Shown: one piece after another, positions 11,831-24,030 of the stretch
Layout of the letters: the number at the start of each line of letters is the position of its first letter
Position numbering within the stretch: the stretch's first letter is position 1
Source: Ptiloglossa arizonensis
Lineage: Eukaryota; Arthropoda; Insecta; Hymenoptera; Colletidae
Reading direction: 5' to 3'
Length of the DNA stretch: 64,000 bases
NCBI RefSeq assembly: GCF_051014685.1
Contig: NW_027478418.1
Coordinates: forward strand, 1,426,001-1,490,000
Position numbers and translations under genes: made by a program
The notes under the pieces: generated by a model
What the model saw: only the letters and a program-made list of their open reading frames with translations
Databases searched by the model: none
What the model was told of the DNA's origin: nothing

Positions 11831-14800
11831 CCCTAGGCCATAGTAGTTATTGGTTTCGAGTATCAGACTTGCGAAAATTTTGATGGTTGCTCAAGCGTTC
11901 CTTAACTTCAAACTCCCATATCTCGCGAACGGATTGACGAACTCGAGAAATTCCAGTTGCATCTGAAAGTAGAATCTCGCCCGATAACAATGGTGTGTGT
12001 ACTTTTCCCCTAGGCCATAGTAGTTATTGGTTTCGAGTATCAGACTTGCGAAAATTTTGATGGTTGCTCAAGCGTTCCTTAACTTCAAACTCCCATATCT
12101 CGCGAAGGGATTGACGAACTCGAGAAATTCCAGTTGCATCTGAAAGTAGACTCTCGCCCGATTTCAATGGTGTGTTTACTTTTCCCCTAGGCCATTGCAG
12201 TTATTGGTTTCGAGTATCAGACTTGCGAAAATTTTGATGGTTGCTCAAGCGTTCCTTAACTTCAAACTCCCATATCTCGCGAACGGATTGACGAACTCGA
12301 GAAATTCCTGTTGCATCGGAAAGTAGAAACTCGCCGGATTACAATGGTGTGTGTACTTTTCCCCTAGGCCATTCCAGTTATTGGTTTCGAGTATCAAATC
12401 AGCGAAAATTTTGATGCTTTCTCAACCATTCCTTAACTTCAAACTCCCATATCTCGCGAACGGATTGACGAACTCGAGAAATTCCTGTTGAATCTGAAAG
12501 TAGAAACTCGCCCGATTACAATGGTGTGTGTACTTTTCCCCTAGGCCATAGTAGTTATTGGTTTCAAGTATCAAATCAGCGAAAATTTTGATGGTTTCTC
12601 AACCATTCCTTAACTTCAAACTCCCATATCACGCGAACGGATTGACGAACTCGAGAAATTCCTGTCGAAGCTGAAAGTAGAAACTCGCCCGATCACAATG
12701 GAGAGTGTACTTTTCCCCTAGGCCATAGTAGTTATTGGTTTCGGGTATCAGACTTGCGAAAATTTTGATGGTTGCTCAAGCGTTCCTTAACTTCAAACTC
12801 CCATATCTCGCGAACGGATTGACGAACTCGAGAAATTCCTGTTGCATCTGAAAGTAGAAACCCACCCGATAACAATGGTGTGTGTACTTTTCCCCTAGGC
12901 CATATTAGTTATTGGTTTCGAGTATCAGACTTGCGAAAATTTTGATGGTTGCTCAAGCGTTCCTTAACTTCAAACTCCCATATCTCGCGAAGGGATTGAC
13001 GAACTCGAGAAATTCCAGTTGCATCTGAATGAAGAATCTCGCCCGATTTCAATGGTGTGTGTACTTTTCCCCTAGGCCATTGCAGTTATTGGTTTCGAGT
13101 ATCAGACTTGCGAAAATTTTGATGGTTGCTCAAGCGTTCCTTAACTTCAAACTCCCATATCTCGCGAACGGATTCACGAACTCGAGAAATTCCTGTTGCA
13201 TCTGAAAGTAGAAACTCGCCCGATTACAATGGTGTGTGCACTTTTCCCCTAGACCTTAGTGGTTATTGGTTTCGAGTATCAGACTTGCGAAAATTTTGAT
13301 GGTTGCTCAAGCGTTCCTTAACTTCAAACTCCCATATCTCGCGAACGGATTGACGAACTCGAGAAATTCCTGTTGCATCGGAAAGTAGAAACTCGCCGGA
13401 TTACAATGGTGTGTGTACTTTTCCCCTAGGCCATTCCAGTTATTGGTTTCGAGTATCAAATCAGCGAAAATTTTGATGGTTTCTCAACCATTCCTTAACT
13501 TCAAACTCCTATATCTCGCGAACGGATTGACGAACTCGAGAAATTCCGGTTCAATCTGAAAGTAGAAACTCGCCCGATTACAATGGTGTGTGTACTTTTC
13601 CCCTAGTCTATTCCAGTTATTGGTTTCAAGTATCAAATCAGCGAAAATTTTGATGGATCCTCAACCATTCCTTAATTTCAAACTCCCATATCTCGCAAAC
13701 GGATTGACGAACTCGAGAAGTTCCCGTTGCATCTGAAAGTAGAAACACGCCCGATTACAGTGGTGTGTGTACTTTTCCCCTAGGCCATTCCAGTTATTGG
13801 TTTCGAGTATCAGACTTGCGAAAATTTTGATGGTTGCTCAAGCGTTCCTTAACTTCAAACTCCCATATCTCGCGAACGGATTGACGAACTCGAGAAATTC
13901 CTATTGCATCTGAAAGTAGAAACCCACCCGATAACAATGGTGTGTGTACTTTTCCCCTAGGCCATAGTAGTTATTGGTTTCGAGTATCAGACTTGCGAAA
14001 ATTTTGATGGTTGCTCAAGCGTTCCTTAACTTCAAACACCCATATCTCGCGAACGGATTGACGAACTCGAGAAATTCCTATTGCATCTGAAAGTAGAAAC
14101 CCACCCGATAACAATGGTGTGTGTACTTTTCCCCTAGGCCATAGTAGTTATTGGTTTCGAGTATCAGACTTGCGAAAATTTTGATGGTTGCTCAAGCGTT
14201 CCTTAACTTCAAACACCCATATCTCGCGAACGGATTGACGAACTCGAGAAATTCCTGTTGCATCTGAAAGGAGAAACTCGCCCGATTACAATGGTGTGTG
14301 TACTTTTCCCCTAGGCCATAGTAGTTATTGGTTTCGGGTATCAGACTTGCGAAAATTTTGATGGTTGCTCAAGCGTTCCTTAACTTCAAACTCCCATATC
14401 TCGCGAACGGATTGACGAACTCGAGAAATTCCTATTGCATCTGAAAGTAGAAACCCACCCGATAACAATGGTGTGTGTACTTTTCCCCTAGGCCATAGTA
14501 GTTATTGGTTTCGAGTATCAGACTTGCGAAAATTTTGATGGTTTCTCAAGCGTTCCTTAACTCCAAACTCCCGTATCTCGCGAACGGATTGACGAACTCG
14601 AGAAATTTCTGTTGCATCTGAAAGTAGAAACTCGCCGGATTACAACGGTGTGTGTACTTTTCCCCTAGGCCATTCCAATTATTGGTTTCGAGTATCAAAT
14701 CAGCGAAAATTTTGATGGTTTCTCAACCATTCCTTAACTTCAAACTCCCATATCTCGCGAACGGATTGACGAACTCGAGAAATTCCTGTCGAAGCTGAAA

Positions 14801-16480
14801 GTAGAAACTCGCCCGATTACAATGGTGTGTGTACTTTTCCCCTAGGCCATAGTAGTTATTGGTTTCGGGTATCAGACTTGCGAAAATTTTGATGGTTGCT
14901 CAAGCGTTCCTTAACTTCAAACTCCCATATCTCGCGAACGGATTGACGAACTCGAGAAATTCCTGTTGCATCGGAAAGTAGAAACTCGCCGGATTACAAT
15001 GGTGTGTGTACTTTTCCCCTAGGCCATTCAAGTTATTGGTTTCGAGTATCAAATCAGCGAAAATTTTGATGGTTTCTCAACCATTCCTTAACTTCAAACT
15101 CCCATATCTCGCGAACGGATTGACGAACTCGAGAAATTCCTGTTGAATCTGAAAGTAGAAACTCGCCCGATTACAATGGTGTGTGTACTTTTCCCCTAGG
15201 CCATAGTAGTTATTGGTTTCAAGTATCAAATCAGCGAAAATTTTGATGGTTTCTCAACCATTCCTTAACTTCAAACTCCCATATCTCGCGAACGGATTGA
15301 CGAACTCGAGAAATTCCTGTCGAAGCTGAAAGTAGAAACTCGCCCGATCACAATGGTGAGTGTACTTTTCCCCTAGGCCATAGTAGTTATTGGTTTCGGG
15401 TATCAGACTTGCGAAAATTTTGATGGTTGCTCAAGCGTTCGTTAACTTCAAACTCCCATATCTCGCGAACGGATTGACGAACTCGAGAAATTCCTGTTGC
15501 ATCTGAAAGTAGAAACCCACCCGATAACAATGGTGTGTGTACTTTTCCCCTAGGCCATAGTAGTTATTGGTTTCGCGTATCAGACTTGCGAAAATTTTGA
15601 TGGTTGCTCAAGCGTTCCTTAACTTCAAACTCCCATATCTCGCGAAGGGATTGACGAACTCGAGAAATTCCAGTTGCATCTGAAAGTAGAATCTCGCCCG
15701 ATTTCAATGGTGTGTTTACTTTTCCCCTAGGCCATTGCAGTTATTGGTTTCGAGTATCAGACTTGCGAAAATTTTGATGGTTGCTCAAGCGTTCCTTAAC
15801 TTCAAACTCCCATATCTCGCGAACGGATTGACGAACTCGAGAAATTCCTGTTGCATCGGAAAGTAGAAACTCGCCGGATTACAATGGTGTTTGTACTTTT
15901 CCCCTAGGCCATTCCAGTTATTGGTTTCGAGTATCAAATCAGCGAAAATTTTGATGGTTTCTCAACCATTCCTTAACTTCAAACTCCCATATCTCGCGAA
16001 CGGATTGACGAACTCGAGAAATTCCTGTTGAATCTGAAAGTAGAAACTCGCCCGATTACAATGGTGTGTGTACTTTTCCCCTAGGCCATAGTAGTTATTG
16101 GTTTCAAGTATCAAATCAGCGAAAATTTTGATGGTTTCTCAACCATTCCTTAACTTCAAACTCCCATATCTCGCGAACGGATTGACGAACTCGAGAAATT
16201 CCGGTTGAATCTGAAAGTAGAAACTCGCCCGATTACAATGGTGTGTGTACTTTTCCCCTAGTCTATTCCAGTTATTGGTTTCAAGTATCAAATCAGCGAA
16301 AATTTTGATGGATCCTCAACCATTCCTTAATTTCAAACTCCCATATCTCGCAAACGGATTGACGAACTCGAGAAATTCCTGTTGCATCTGAAAGTAGAAT
16401 CTCGCCCGATTTCAATGGTGTGTGTACTTTTCCCCTAGGCCATTGCAGTTATTGGTTTCGAGTATCAGACTTGCGAAAAT
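11830..16480. repeat. Block with 15-monomer (2,655 bp) and 20-monomer (3,540 bp) spacings
   Basis: Two overlapping spacings are visible. At exactly 2,655 bp (15 monomers), cctgtcgaagctg pairs 12661 with 15316 and the variant gatggatcctcaacc pairs 13652 with 16307. At exactly 3,540 bp (20 monomers), the stretch near 12,100-12,620 pairs with 15,650-16,160, including a ggattgac/gtgtgtttac monomer followed by a catcggaaag monomer. The block mixes monomers with tatcaaatcagcg and monomers with tatcagacttgcg. In between are near-identical single monomers (about 13,860-14,330) with acccacccgataac or ggagaaactc. Boundaries are approximate. Confidence 0.7.
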
Positions 16481-17930
16481 TTTGATGGTTTATCAAGCGT
16501 TCCTTAAATTCTAACTCCCATATCTCGCAAACGGATTGACGAACTCGAGAAATTCCTGTTGCATCTGAAAGTAGAAACTCGCCCGGTTACAATGGTGTGT
16601 GCACTTTTCCCCTAGACCTTAGTAGTTATTTGTTTCGAGTATCAGACTTGCGAAAATTTTGATGGTTGCTCAAGCGTTCCTTAACTTCAAACTCCCATAT
16701 CTCGCGAACGGATTGACGAACTCGGGAAATTCCTGTTGCATCGGAAAGTAGAAACTCGCCGGATTACAACAGTGTGTGTACTTTTCCCCTAGGCCATTCC
16801 AGTCATTGGTTTCGAGTATCAAATCAGCGAAAATTTTGATGGTTTCTCAACCATTCCTTAACTTCAAACTCCCATATCTCGCGAACGGATTGACGAACTC
16901 GAGAAATTCCGGTTGAATCTGAAAGTAGAAACTCGCCCGACTACAATGGTGTGTGTACTTTTCCCCTAGGCCATTCCAGTTATTGGTTTCAAGTATCAAA
17001 TCAGCGAAAATATTGATGGTTCCTCAACCACTCCTTAATTTCAAACTCCCATATCTCGCAAACGGATTGACGAACTCGAGTAATTCCAATTGCATCTGAA
17101 AGGAGAAACTCGCCCGATTTCAACGGTATGGGTACTTTTTCCCTAGGCCATTCCAGTTATTGGTTTCGGGTATCAGATTTGCGAAAATTTTGATGGTTGC
17201 TCAAGCGTTCCTTAACTTCAAACTCCCATATCTCGCGAACGGATTGACGAACTCGAGAAATTCCTTTTGCATCTGAAAGTAGAAACTCGCCCGATTACAA
17301 TGGTGTGTGTACTCTTCCCCTAGACCATAGTAGTTATTGGCTTCGAGTATCAGACTTGCGAAAATTTTGATGGTTTCTCAACCATTCCTTAACTTCGAAC
17401 TCCCATATCTCGCGAACGGATTGACGAACTCGTGAAATTCCTGTTGCATCTGAAAGTAGAAACTCTCCCGATTACAATGGTATGGGTATTTTTCCCTAGG
17501 CCATTCCAGTTATTGGTTTCGGGTATCAGACTTGCGAAAATTTTGAAGGTTTCTCAACCATTCCTTAACTTCAAACTCCCATATCTCGCGAACGATTTGA
17601 CGAACTCGAGAAATTCCTATTGCATCTGAAAGCAGGAACTCGCCCGATTACAACGGTTTGTGTAATTTTGCCCTAGGCCATAGTAGTTATTGGTTTCGAG
17701 TATGAGACTTGCGAAAATTTTGATGGTTTATCAAGCGTTCCTTAACTTCTAACTCCCATATCTCGCAAACGGATTGAGGAACTCGAGTAATTCCAATTGC
17801 ATCTGAAAGGAGAAACTCGCCCGATTACAATGGTGTGTGTACTTTCCCCTAGGCCATTATAGTTATTGGTTTCGAGTATCAGACCAGCGAAAATTTTGAT
17901 GGTTCCTCAACCATTCCTTAATTTCAAACT
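16480..17930. repeat. Diverged mixed monomers
   Basis: About eight monomers carry an unusually high number of private changes: ctcgcaaacgg, ggttcctcaacc, tattgatggttcc, ggtatgggtac and a one-base loss in gggtatttttccctagg near 17490. I see no clear higher-order period. The plus-strand open frame at 17432-17629 exists only because of an ATG created by cgtgaaattcc variants and has no gene features. This stretch looks older or less recently homogenised than the blocks on each side. Confidence 0.7.
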
Positions 17931-19750
17931 CCCATATCTCGCGAACGGATTGACGAACACGAGAAATTCCTGTTGCATCTGAAAGTAGAAACTCGCCCGA
18001 TTACAATGGTGTGTGTACTTTTCGCCTAGGCCATTCCGGTTATTGGTGTCGAGTATCAAATCAGCGAAAATTTTGGTGGTTTCTCAACCATTCCTTAACT
18101 TCAAACTCCCATATCTCGCGAACGGATTGACGAACTCGAGAAATTCCTGTTGCATCTGAAAGTAGAAACTCGCCCGATTACAACGGTTTGTGTAATTTTG
18201 CCCTAGGCCATATTAGTTATTGGTTTCGAGTATCAGACTTGCGAAAATTTTGATGGTTTCTCAAGCGTTCCTTAACTTCTAACTCCCATATCTCACAAAC
18301 GGATTGACGAACTCGAGAAATTCCTGTAGCATCTGAAAGTAGAAACTCGCCCGATTACAATGGTGTGTGTACTTTCCCCTAGGCCATTATAGTTATTGGT
18401 TTCGAGTATCAGACCAGCGAAAATTTTGATGGTTCCTCAACCATTCCTTAATTTCAAACTCCCATATCTCGCGAACGGATTGACGAACTCGAGAAATTCC
18501 TGTTGCATCTGAAAGTAGAAACTCGCCCGATTACAACGGTTTGTGTAATTTTGCCCTAGGCCATATTAGTTATTGGTTTCGAGTATCAGACTTGCGAAAA
18601 TTTTGATGGTTTCTCAAGCGTTCCTTAACTTCAAACTCCCATATCTCGCGAACGGATTGACGAACTCGAGAAATTCCTGTTGCATCTGAAAGTAGAAGCT
18701 CGCCGGATTACAACGGTGTGTGTACTTTTCCCCTAGGCCATTCCAGTTATTGTTTTCGAGTATCAAATCAGCGAAAATTTTGATGGTTTCTCAACCATTC
18801 CTTAACTTCAAACTCCCATATCTCGCGAACGGATTGACGAACTCGAGAAATTCCTGTCGAAGCTGAAAGTAGAAACTGGTCCGATTACAATGGTGTGTGA
18901 ACTTTTCCCCTCGGTCATAGTAGTTATTGGTTTCGGGTATCAGACTTGCGAAAATTTTGATGGTTGCTCAAGCGTTCCTTAACTTAAAACTCCCATATCT
19001 CGCGAACGGATTGACGAACTGGAGAAATTCCTGTTGCATCTGAAAGTAGAAACCCACCCGATAACAATGGTGTGTGTACTTTTCCCCTAGGCCATAGTAG
19101 TTATTGCTTTCGAAAATCAGACTTGCGAAAATTTTGATGGTTGCTCAAGCGTTCCTTAACTTCAAACTCCCATATCTCGCGAACGGATTCACGAACTCGA
19201 GAAATTCCTGTTGCATCTGAAAGTAGAAACTCGCCCGATTACAATGGTGTGTGCACTTTTCACCTAGACCTTTGTAGTTATTGGTTTCGAGTATCAGACT
19301 TGCGAAAAATTTGATGGTTGCTCAAGCGTTTCTTAGCTTCAAACTCCCATATCTCGCGAACGGATTGACGACTCGAGAAATTCCTGTTGCATCGGAAAGT
19401 AGAAACTCGCCGGATTACAATGGTGTGTGTACTTTTCCCCTAGGCCATTCCAGTTACTGGTTTCGAGTATCAAATCAGCGAAAATTTTGATGGTTGCTCA
19501 AGCGTTCCTTAACTTCAAACTCCCATATCTCGCGAACGGATTGACGAACTCGAGAAATTCCTGTTGAATCTGAAAGTAGAAACTCGCCCGATTACAATGG
19601 TGTGTGTACTTTTCCCCTAGGCCATACTAGTTATTGGTTTCGGGTATCAGACTTGCGAAAATTTTGATGGTTGCTCAAGCGTTCCTTAACTTCAAACTCC
19701 CATATCTCGCGAACGGATTGACGAACTCGAGAAATTCCTGTTGCATCTGA
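17930..19750. repeat. Left copy of a distant segmental duplication (pairs with about 22,530-24,000)
   Basis: A series of rare variants recurs in the same order about 4.25-4.6 kb to the right: ccggttattggtgtcgag (18036 and 22635), ttttggtggtttc, ggtttgtgtaattttgccc, cctgtcgaagctg (18855 and 23101), gaactggagaaattcc, and a ggattcac monomer followed by an acctttgtagttatt spacer. The offset changes from 4,599 to 4,246 bp because the left copy has an extra two-monomer repeat near 18,180-18,570. Fractions of a monomer in the offsets are explained by one-base deletions at about 18,372, 19,370 and 21,552. The two copies differ at scattered bases, so this event is older than those further right. Confidence 0.75.
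18030..18570. repeat. Two-monomer duplication inside the segment
   Basis: The stretch with ggtttgtgtaattttg and ccatattagttattgg occurs near 18,185 and again near 18,538, two monomers minus one base apart. The missing base is in gtactttcccctagg. The paired segment near 22.7 kb has only one version of this dimer, so the extra copy arose in the left segment or was lost from the right one. Confidence 0.7.
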
Positions 19751-20800
19751 AAGTAGAAACCCACCCGATAACAATGGTGTGTGTACTTTTCCCCTAGACC
19801 TTAGTAGTTATTGGTTTCGAGTATCAGACTTGCGAAGATTTTGATGGTTGCTCAAGCGTTCCTTAACTTCAAACTCCCATATCTCGCGAACGGATTGACG
19901 AACTCGAGAAATTCCTGTTGCATCGGAAAGTAGGAACTCGCCGGATTACAATGGTCTGTGTACTTTTCCCCTAGGCCATTCCAATTATTGGTTTCGAGTA
20001 TCAAATCAGCGAAAATTTTGATGGTTTCTCAACCATTCCTTATCTTCAAACTCCCATATCTCGCGAACGGATTGACGAACTCGAGAAATTCCTGTCGAAG
20101 CTGAAAGTAGAAACTCGCCCGATTACAATGGTGTGTGTACTTTTCCCATAGGCCATAGTAGTTATTGGTTTCGAGTATCAGACTTGCGAAAATTTTGATG
20201 GTTGCTCAAGCGTTCCTTAACTTCAAACTCCCATATCTCGCGAACGGATTGACGAACTCGAGAAATTCCTGTTGCATCTGAAAGTAGAAACCCACCCGAT
20301 AACAATGGTGTGTGTACTTTTCCCCTAGACCTTAGTAGTTATTGGTTTCGAGTATCAGACTTGCGAAGATTTTGATGGTTGCTCAAGCGTTCCTTAACTT
20401 CAAACTCCCATATCTCGCGAACGGATTGACGAACTCGAGAAATTCCTGTTGCATCTGAAAGTAGAAACCCACCCGATAACAATGGTCTGTGTACTTTTCC
20501 CCTAGGCCATTCCAATTATTGGTTTCGAGTATCAAATCAGCGAAAATTTTGATGGTTTCTCAACCATTCCTTATCTTCAAACTCCCATATCTCGCGAACG
20601 GATTGACGAACTCGAGAAATTCCTGTCGAAGCTGAAAGTAGAAACTCGCCCGATTACAATGGTGTGTGTACTTTTCCCATAGGCCATAGTAGTTATTGGT
20701 TTCGAGTATCAGACTTGCGAAAATTTTGATGGTTGCTCAAGCGTTCCTTAACTTCAAACTCCCATATCTCGCGAACGGATTGACGAACTCGAGAAATTCC
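19620..20800. repeat. Three-monomer tandem duplication (531 bp)
   Basis: The rare gcgaagattttgatgg variant occurs near 19,832 and 20,363, exactly 531 bp apart. It is followed in both places by a ccattccaattattgg spacer, a ccttatcttcaaac monomer and cctgtcgaagctg, then cttttcccataggcc. The copies differ where the first has a catcggaaag/taggaactcgcc monomer and the second a cccacccgataac monomer. That suggests a later local exchange or gene-conversion-like patch. Confidence 0.75.
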
Positions 20801-20879
20801 TTTTGCATCTGAAAGTAGAAACTCGCCCGATTTCAACGGTATGGGTACTTTTTCCCTAGGCCAGTCCAGTTATTGGTTT

Positions 20880-22150
20880 CGGGTATCAGACTTGCGAAAA
20901 TTTTGATGGTTGCTCAAGCGTTCCTTAACTTCAAACTCCCATATATCGCGAACGATTTGACGAACTCGAGAAATTCCTATTGTATCTGAAAGGAGAAACT
21001 CGCCCGATTTCAACGGTATGGGTACTTTTTCCCTAGGCCATTCCAGTTATTGGTTTCGGGTATCAGACTTGCGAAAATTTTGATGGTTGCTCAACCATTC
21101 CTTAACTTCAAACTCCCATATATCGCGAACGATTTGACGAACTCGAGAAATTCCTATTGTATCTGAAAGTAGAAACTCGCCCGATTACAATGGTGTGTGT
21201 ACTTTTCCCATAGGCCATAGTAGTTATTGGTTTCGAGTATCAGACTTGCGAAAATTTTGATGGTTGCTCAAGCGTTCCTTAACTTCAAACTCCCATATCT
21301 CGCGAACGGATTGACGAACTCGAGAAATTCCTTTTGCATCTGAAAGTAGAAACTCGCCCGATTACAATGGTGTGTGCACTCTTCCGCTAGACCATAGTAG
21401 TTATTGGTTTCGAGTATCAGACTTGCGAAAATTTTGATGGTTTCTCAACCATTCCTTAACTTCGAACTCCCATATCACGCGAACGGATTGACGAACTCGA
21501 GAAATTCCTGTTGCATCTGAAAGTAGAAACTCGCCCGACTACAATGGTGTGTGTACTTTCCCCTAGGCCATTATAGTTATTGGTTTCGAGTATCAGACCA
21601 GCGAAAATTTTGATGGTTCCTCAACCATTCCTTAACTTCAAACTCCCATATATCGCGAACGATTTGACGAACTCGAGAAATTCCTATTGTATCTGAAAGG
21701 AGAAACTCGCCCGATTTCAACGGTATGGGTACTTTTTCCCTAGGCCAGTCCAGTTATTGGTTTCGGGTATCAGACTTGCGAAAATTTTGATGGTTGCTCA
21801 AGCGTTCCTTAACTTCAAACTCCCATATATCGCGAACGATTTGACGAACTCGAGAAATTCCTATTGTATCTGAAAGGAGAAACTCGCCCGATTTCAACGG
21901 TATGGGTACTTTTTCCCTAGGCCATTCCAGTTATTGGTTTCGGGTATCAGACTTGCGAAAATTTTGATGGTTGCTCAACCATTCCTTAACTTCAAACTCC
22001 CATATATCGCGAACGATTTGACGAACTCGAGAAATTCCTATTGTATCTGAAAGGAGAAACTCGCCCGATTTCAACGGTATGGGTACTTTTTCCCTAGGCC
22101 ATTCCAGTTATTGGTTTCGGGTATCAGACTTGCGAAAATTTTGATGGTTG
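20880..22150. repeat. Local expansion of a single variant monomer
   Basis: Monomers with catatatcgcgaacgatttg and ctattgtatctgaaag occur near 20,940, 21,117, 21,648, 21,825 and 22,002, several at exactly one monomer spacing and linked to a ggtatgggtactttttccc end. The first pair recurs at 21,648-21,825. In this variant the usual TCGCGA palindrome is kept while the flanking ctcgcg is changed to atcgcg. Between the two clusters lies a short piece with agaccagcg and actttcccc. This is the clearest first-order (monomer by monomer) amplification in the window. Confidence 0.75.
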
Positions 22151-24030
22151 CTCAAGCGTTCCTTAACTTCTAACTCCCATATCTCGCAAACGGATTGACG
22201 AACTCGAGAAATTCCTGTTGCATCGGAAAGTAGAAACTCGCCGGATTACAATGGTGTGTGTACTTTTCCCCTAGGCCATACCAGTTATTGGTTTCGAGTA
22301 TCAAATCAGCGAAAATTTTGATGGTTCCTCAACCATTCCTTAATATCAAACTCCCATATCTCGCAAACGGATTGACGAACTCGAGTAATTCCAATTGCAT
22401 CTGAAAGGAGAAACTCGCCCGATTTCAACGGTATGGGCACTTTTTCCCTAGGCCATTCCAGTTATTGGTTTCGGGTATCAGACTTGCGAAAATTTTGATG
22501 GTTTCTAAACCATTCCTAAACTTCAAACTCCCATATCTCGCGAACGGATTGACGAACACGAGAAATTCCTGTTGCATCTGAAAGTAGAAACTCGCCCGAT
22601 TACAATGGTGTGTGTACTTTTCCCCTAGGCCATTCCGGTTGTTGGTGTCGAGTATCAAATCAGCGAAAATTTTGGTGGTTTCTCAACCATTCCTTAACTT
22701 CAAACTCCCATATCTCGCGAACGGATTGACGAACTCGAGAAATTCCTGTTGCATCTGAAAGTAGAAACTCGCCCGATTACAACGGTTTGTGTAATTTTGC
22801 CCTAGGCCATAGTAGTTATTGGTTTCGAGTATCAGACTTGCGAAAATTTTGATGGTTTCTCAAGCGTTCCTTAACTTCAAACTCCCATATCTCGCGAACG
22901 GATTGACGAACTCGAGAAATTCCTGTTGCATCTGAAAGTAGAAGCGCGCCGGATTACAACGGTGTGTGTACTTTTCCCCTAGGCCATTCCAATTATTGGT
23001 TTTGAGTATCAAATCAGCGAAAATTTTGATGGTTTCTCAAACATTCCTTAACTTCAAACTCCCATATCTCGCGAACGGATTGACGAACTCGAGAAATTCC
23101 TGTCGAAGCTGAAAGTAGAAACTCGTCCGATTACAATGGTGTGTGAACTTTTCCCCTAGGCCATAGTAGTTATTGGTTTCGGGTATCAGACTTGCGAAAA
23201 TTTTGATGGTTGCTCAAGCGTTCCTTAACTTAAAACTCCCATATCTCGCGAACGGATTGACGAACTGGAGAAATTCCTGTTGCATCTGAAAGTAGAAACC
23301 CACCCGATAACAATGGTGTGTGTACTTTTCCCCTAGGCCATAGTAGTTATTGCTTTCGGGTATCAGGCTTGCGAAAATTTTGATGGTTGCTCAAGCGTTC
23401 CTTAACTTCAAACTCCCATATCTCGCGAACGGATTCACGAACTCGAGAAATTCCTGTTGCATCTGAAAGTAGAAACTCGCCCGATTACAATGGTGTGTGC
23501 ACTTTTCCCCTAGACCTTTGTAGTTATTGGTTTCGAGTATCAGACTTGCGAAAAATTTGATGGTTGCTCAAGCGTTCCGTAGCTTCAAACTCCCATATCT
23601 CGCGAACGGATTGACGAACTCGAGAAATTCCTGTTGCATCGGAAAGTAGAAACTCGCCGGATTACAATGGTGTGTGTACTTTTCCCCTAGGCCATACCAG
23701 TTATTGGTTTCGAGTATCAAATCAGCGAAAATTTTGATGGTTGCTCAAGCGTTCCTTAACTTCAAACTCCCATATCTCGCGAACGGATTGACGAACTCGA
23801 GAAATTCCTGTTGAATATGAAAGTAGAAACTCGCCCGATTACAATGGTGTGTGTACTTTTCCCCTAGGCCATACTAGTTATTGTTTTCGGGTATCAGACT
23901 TGCGAAAATATTGATGGTTGCTCAAGCGTTCCTTAACTTCAAACTCCCATATTTCGCGAACGGATTGACGAACTCGAGAAATTCCTGTTGCATCTGAAAG
24001 GAGAAACTCGCCCGATTACAATGGTGTGTG
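22150..24030. repeat. Right copy of the segmental duplication
   Basis: Monomers from about 22,530 to 24,000 repeat, in order, those of about 17,930-19,750. Single-base differences include gttgttggtgtcg against gttattggtgtcg, and gtccgtagcttc against gtttcttagcttc. The part from 22,150 to 22,530 is a short run of diverged monomers (ctcgcaaacgg, ttaatatcaaac) leading into the copy. The minus-strand open frame at 22425-22658 arises because tttctaaacc removes the one stop of the frame; it is not gene-like. Confidence 0.7.

Noticed and set aside
13652..16310. BamHI-type variant gatggatcctc as a functional site
   Set aside because: It occurs in only two monomers, 2,655 bp apart, and is explained by the 15-monomer duplication copying one substitution.
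16480..22150. Possible transposon or foreign insertion in the mixed region
   Set aside because: The phase of the 177-bp lattice is kept throughout except for single-base losses, and every stretch can be aligned to the monomer. No terminal repeats or target-site duplications are seen.
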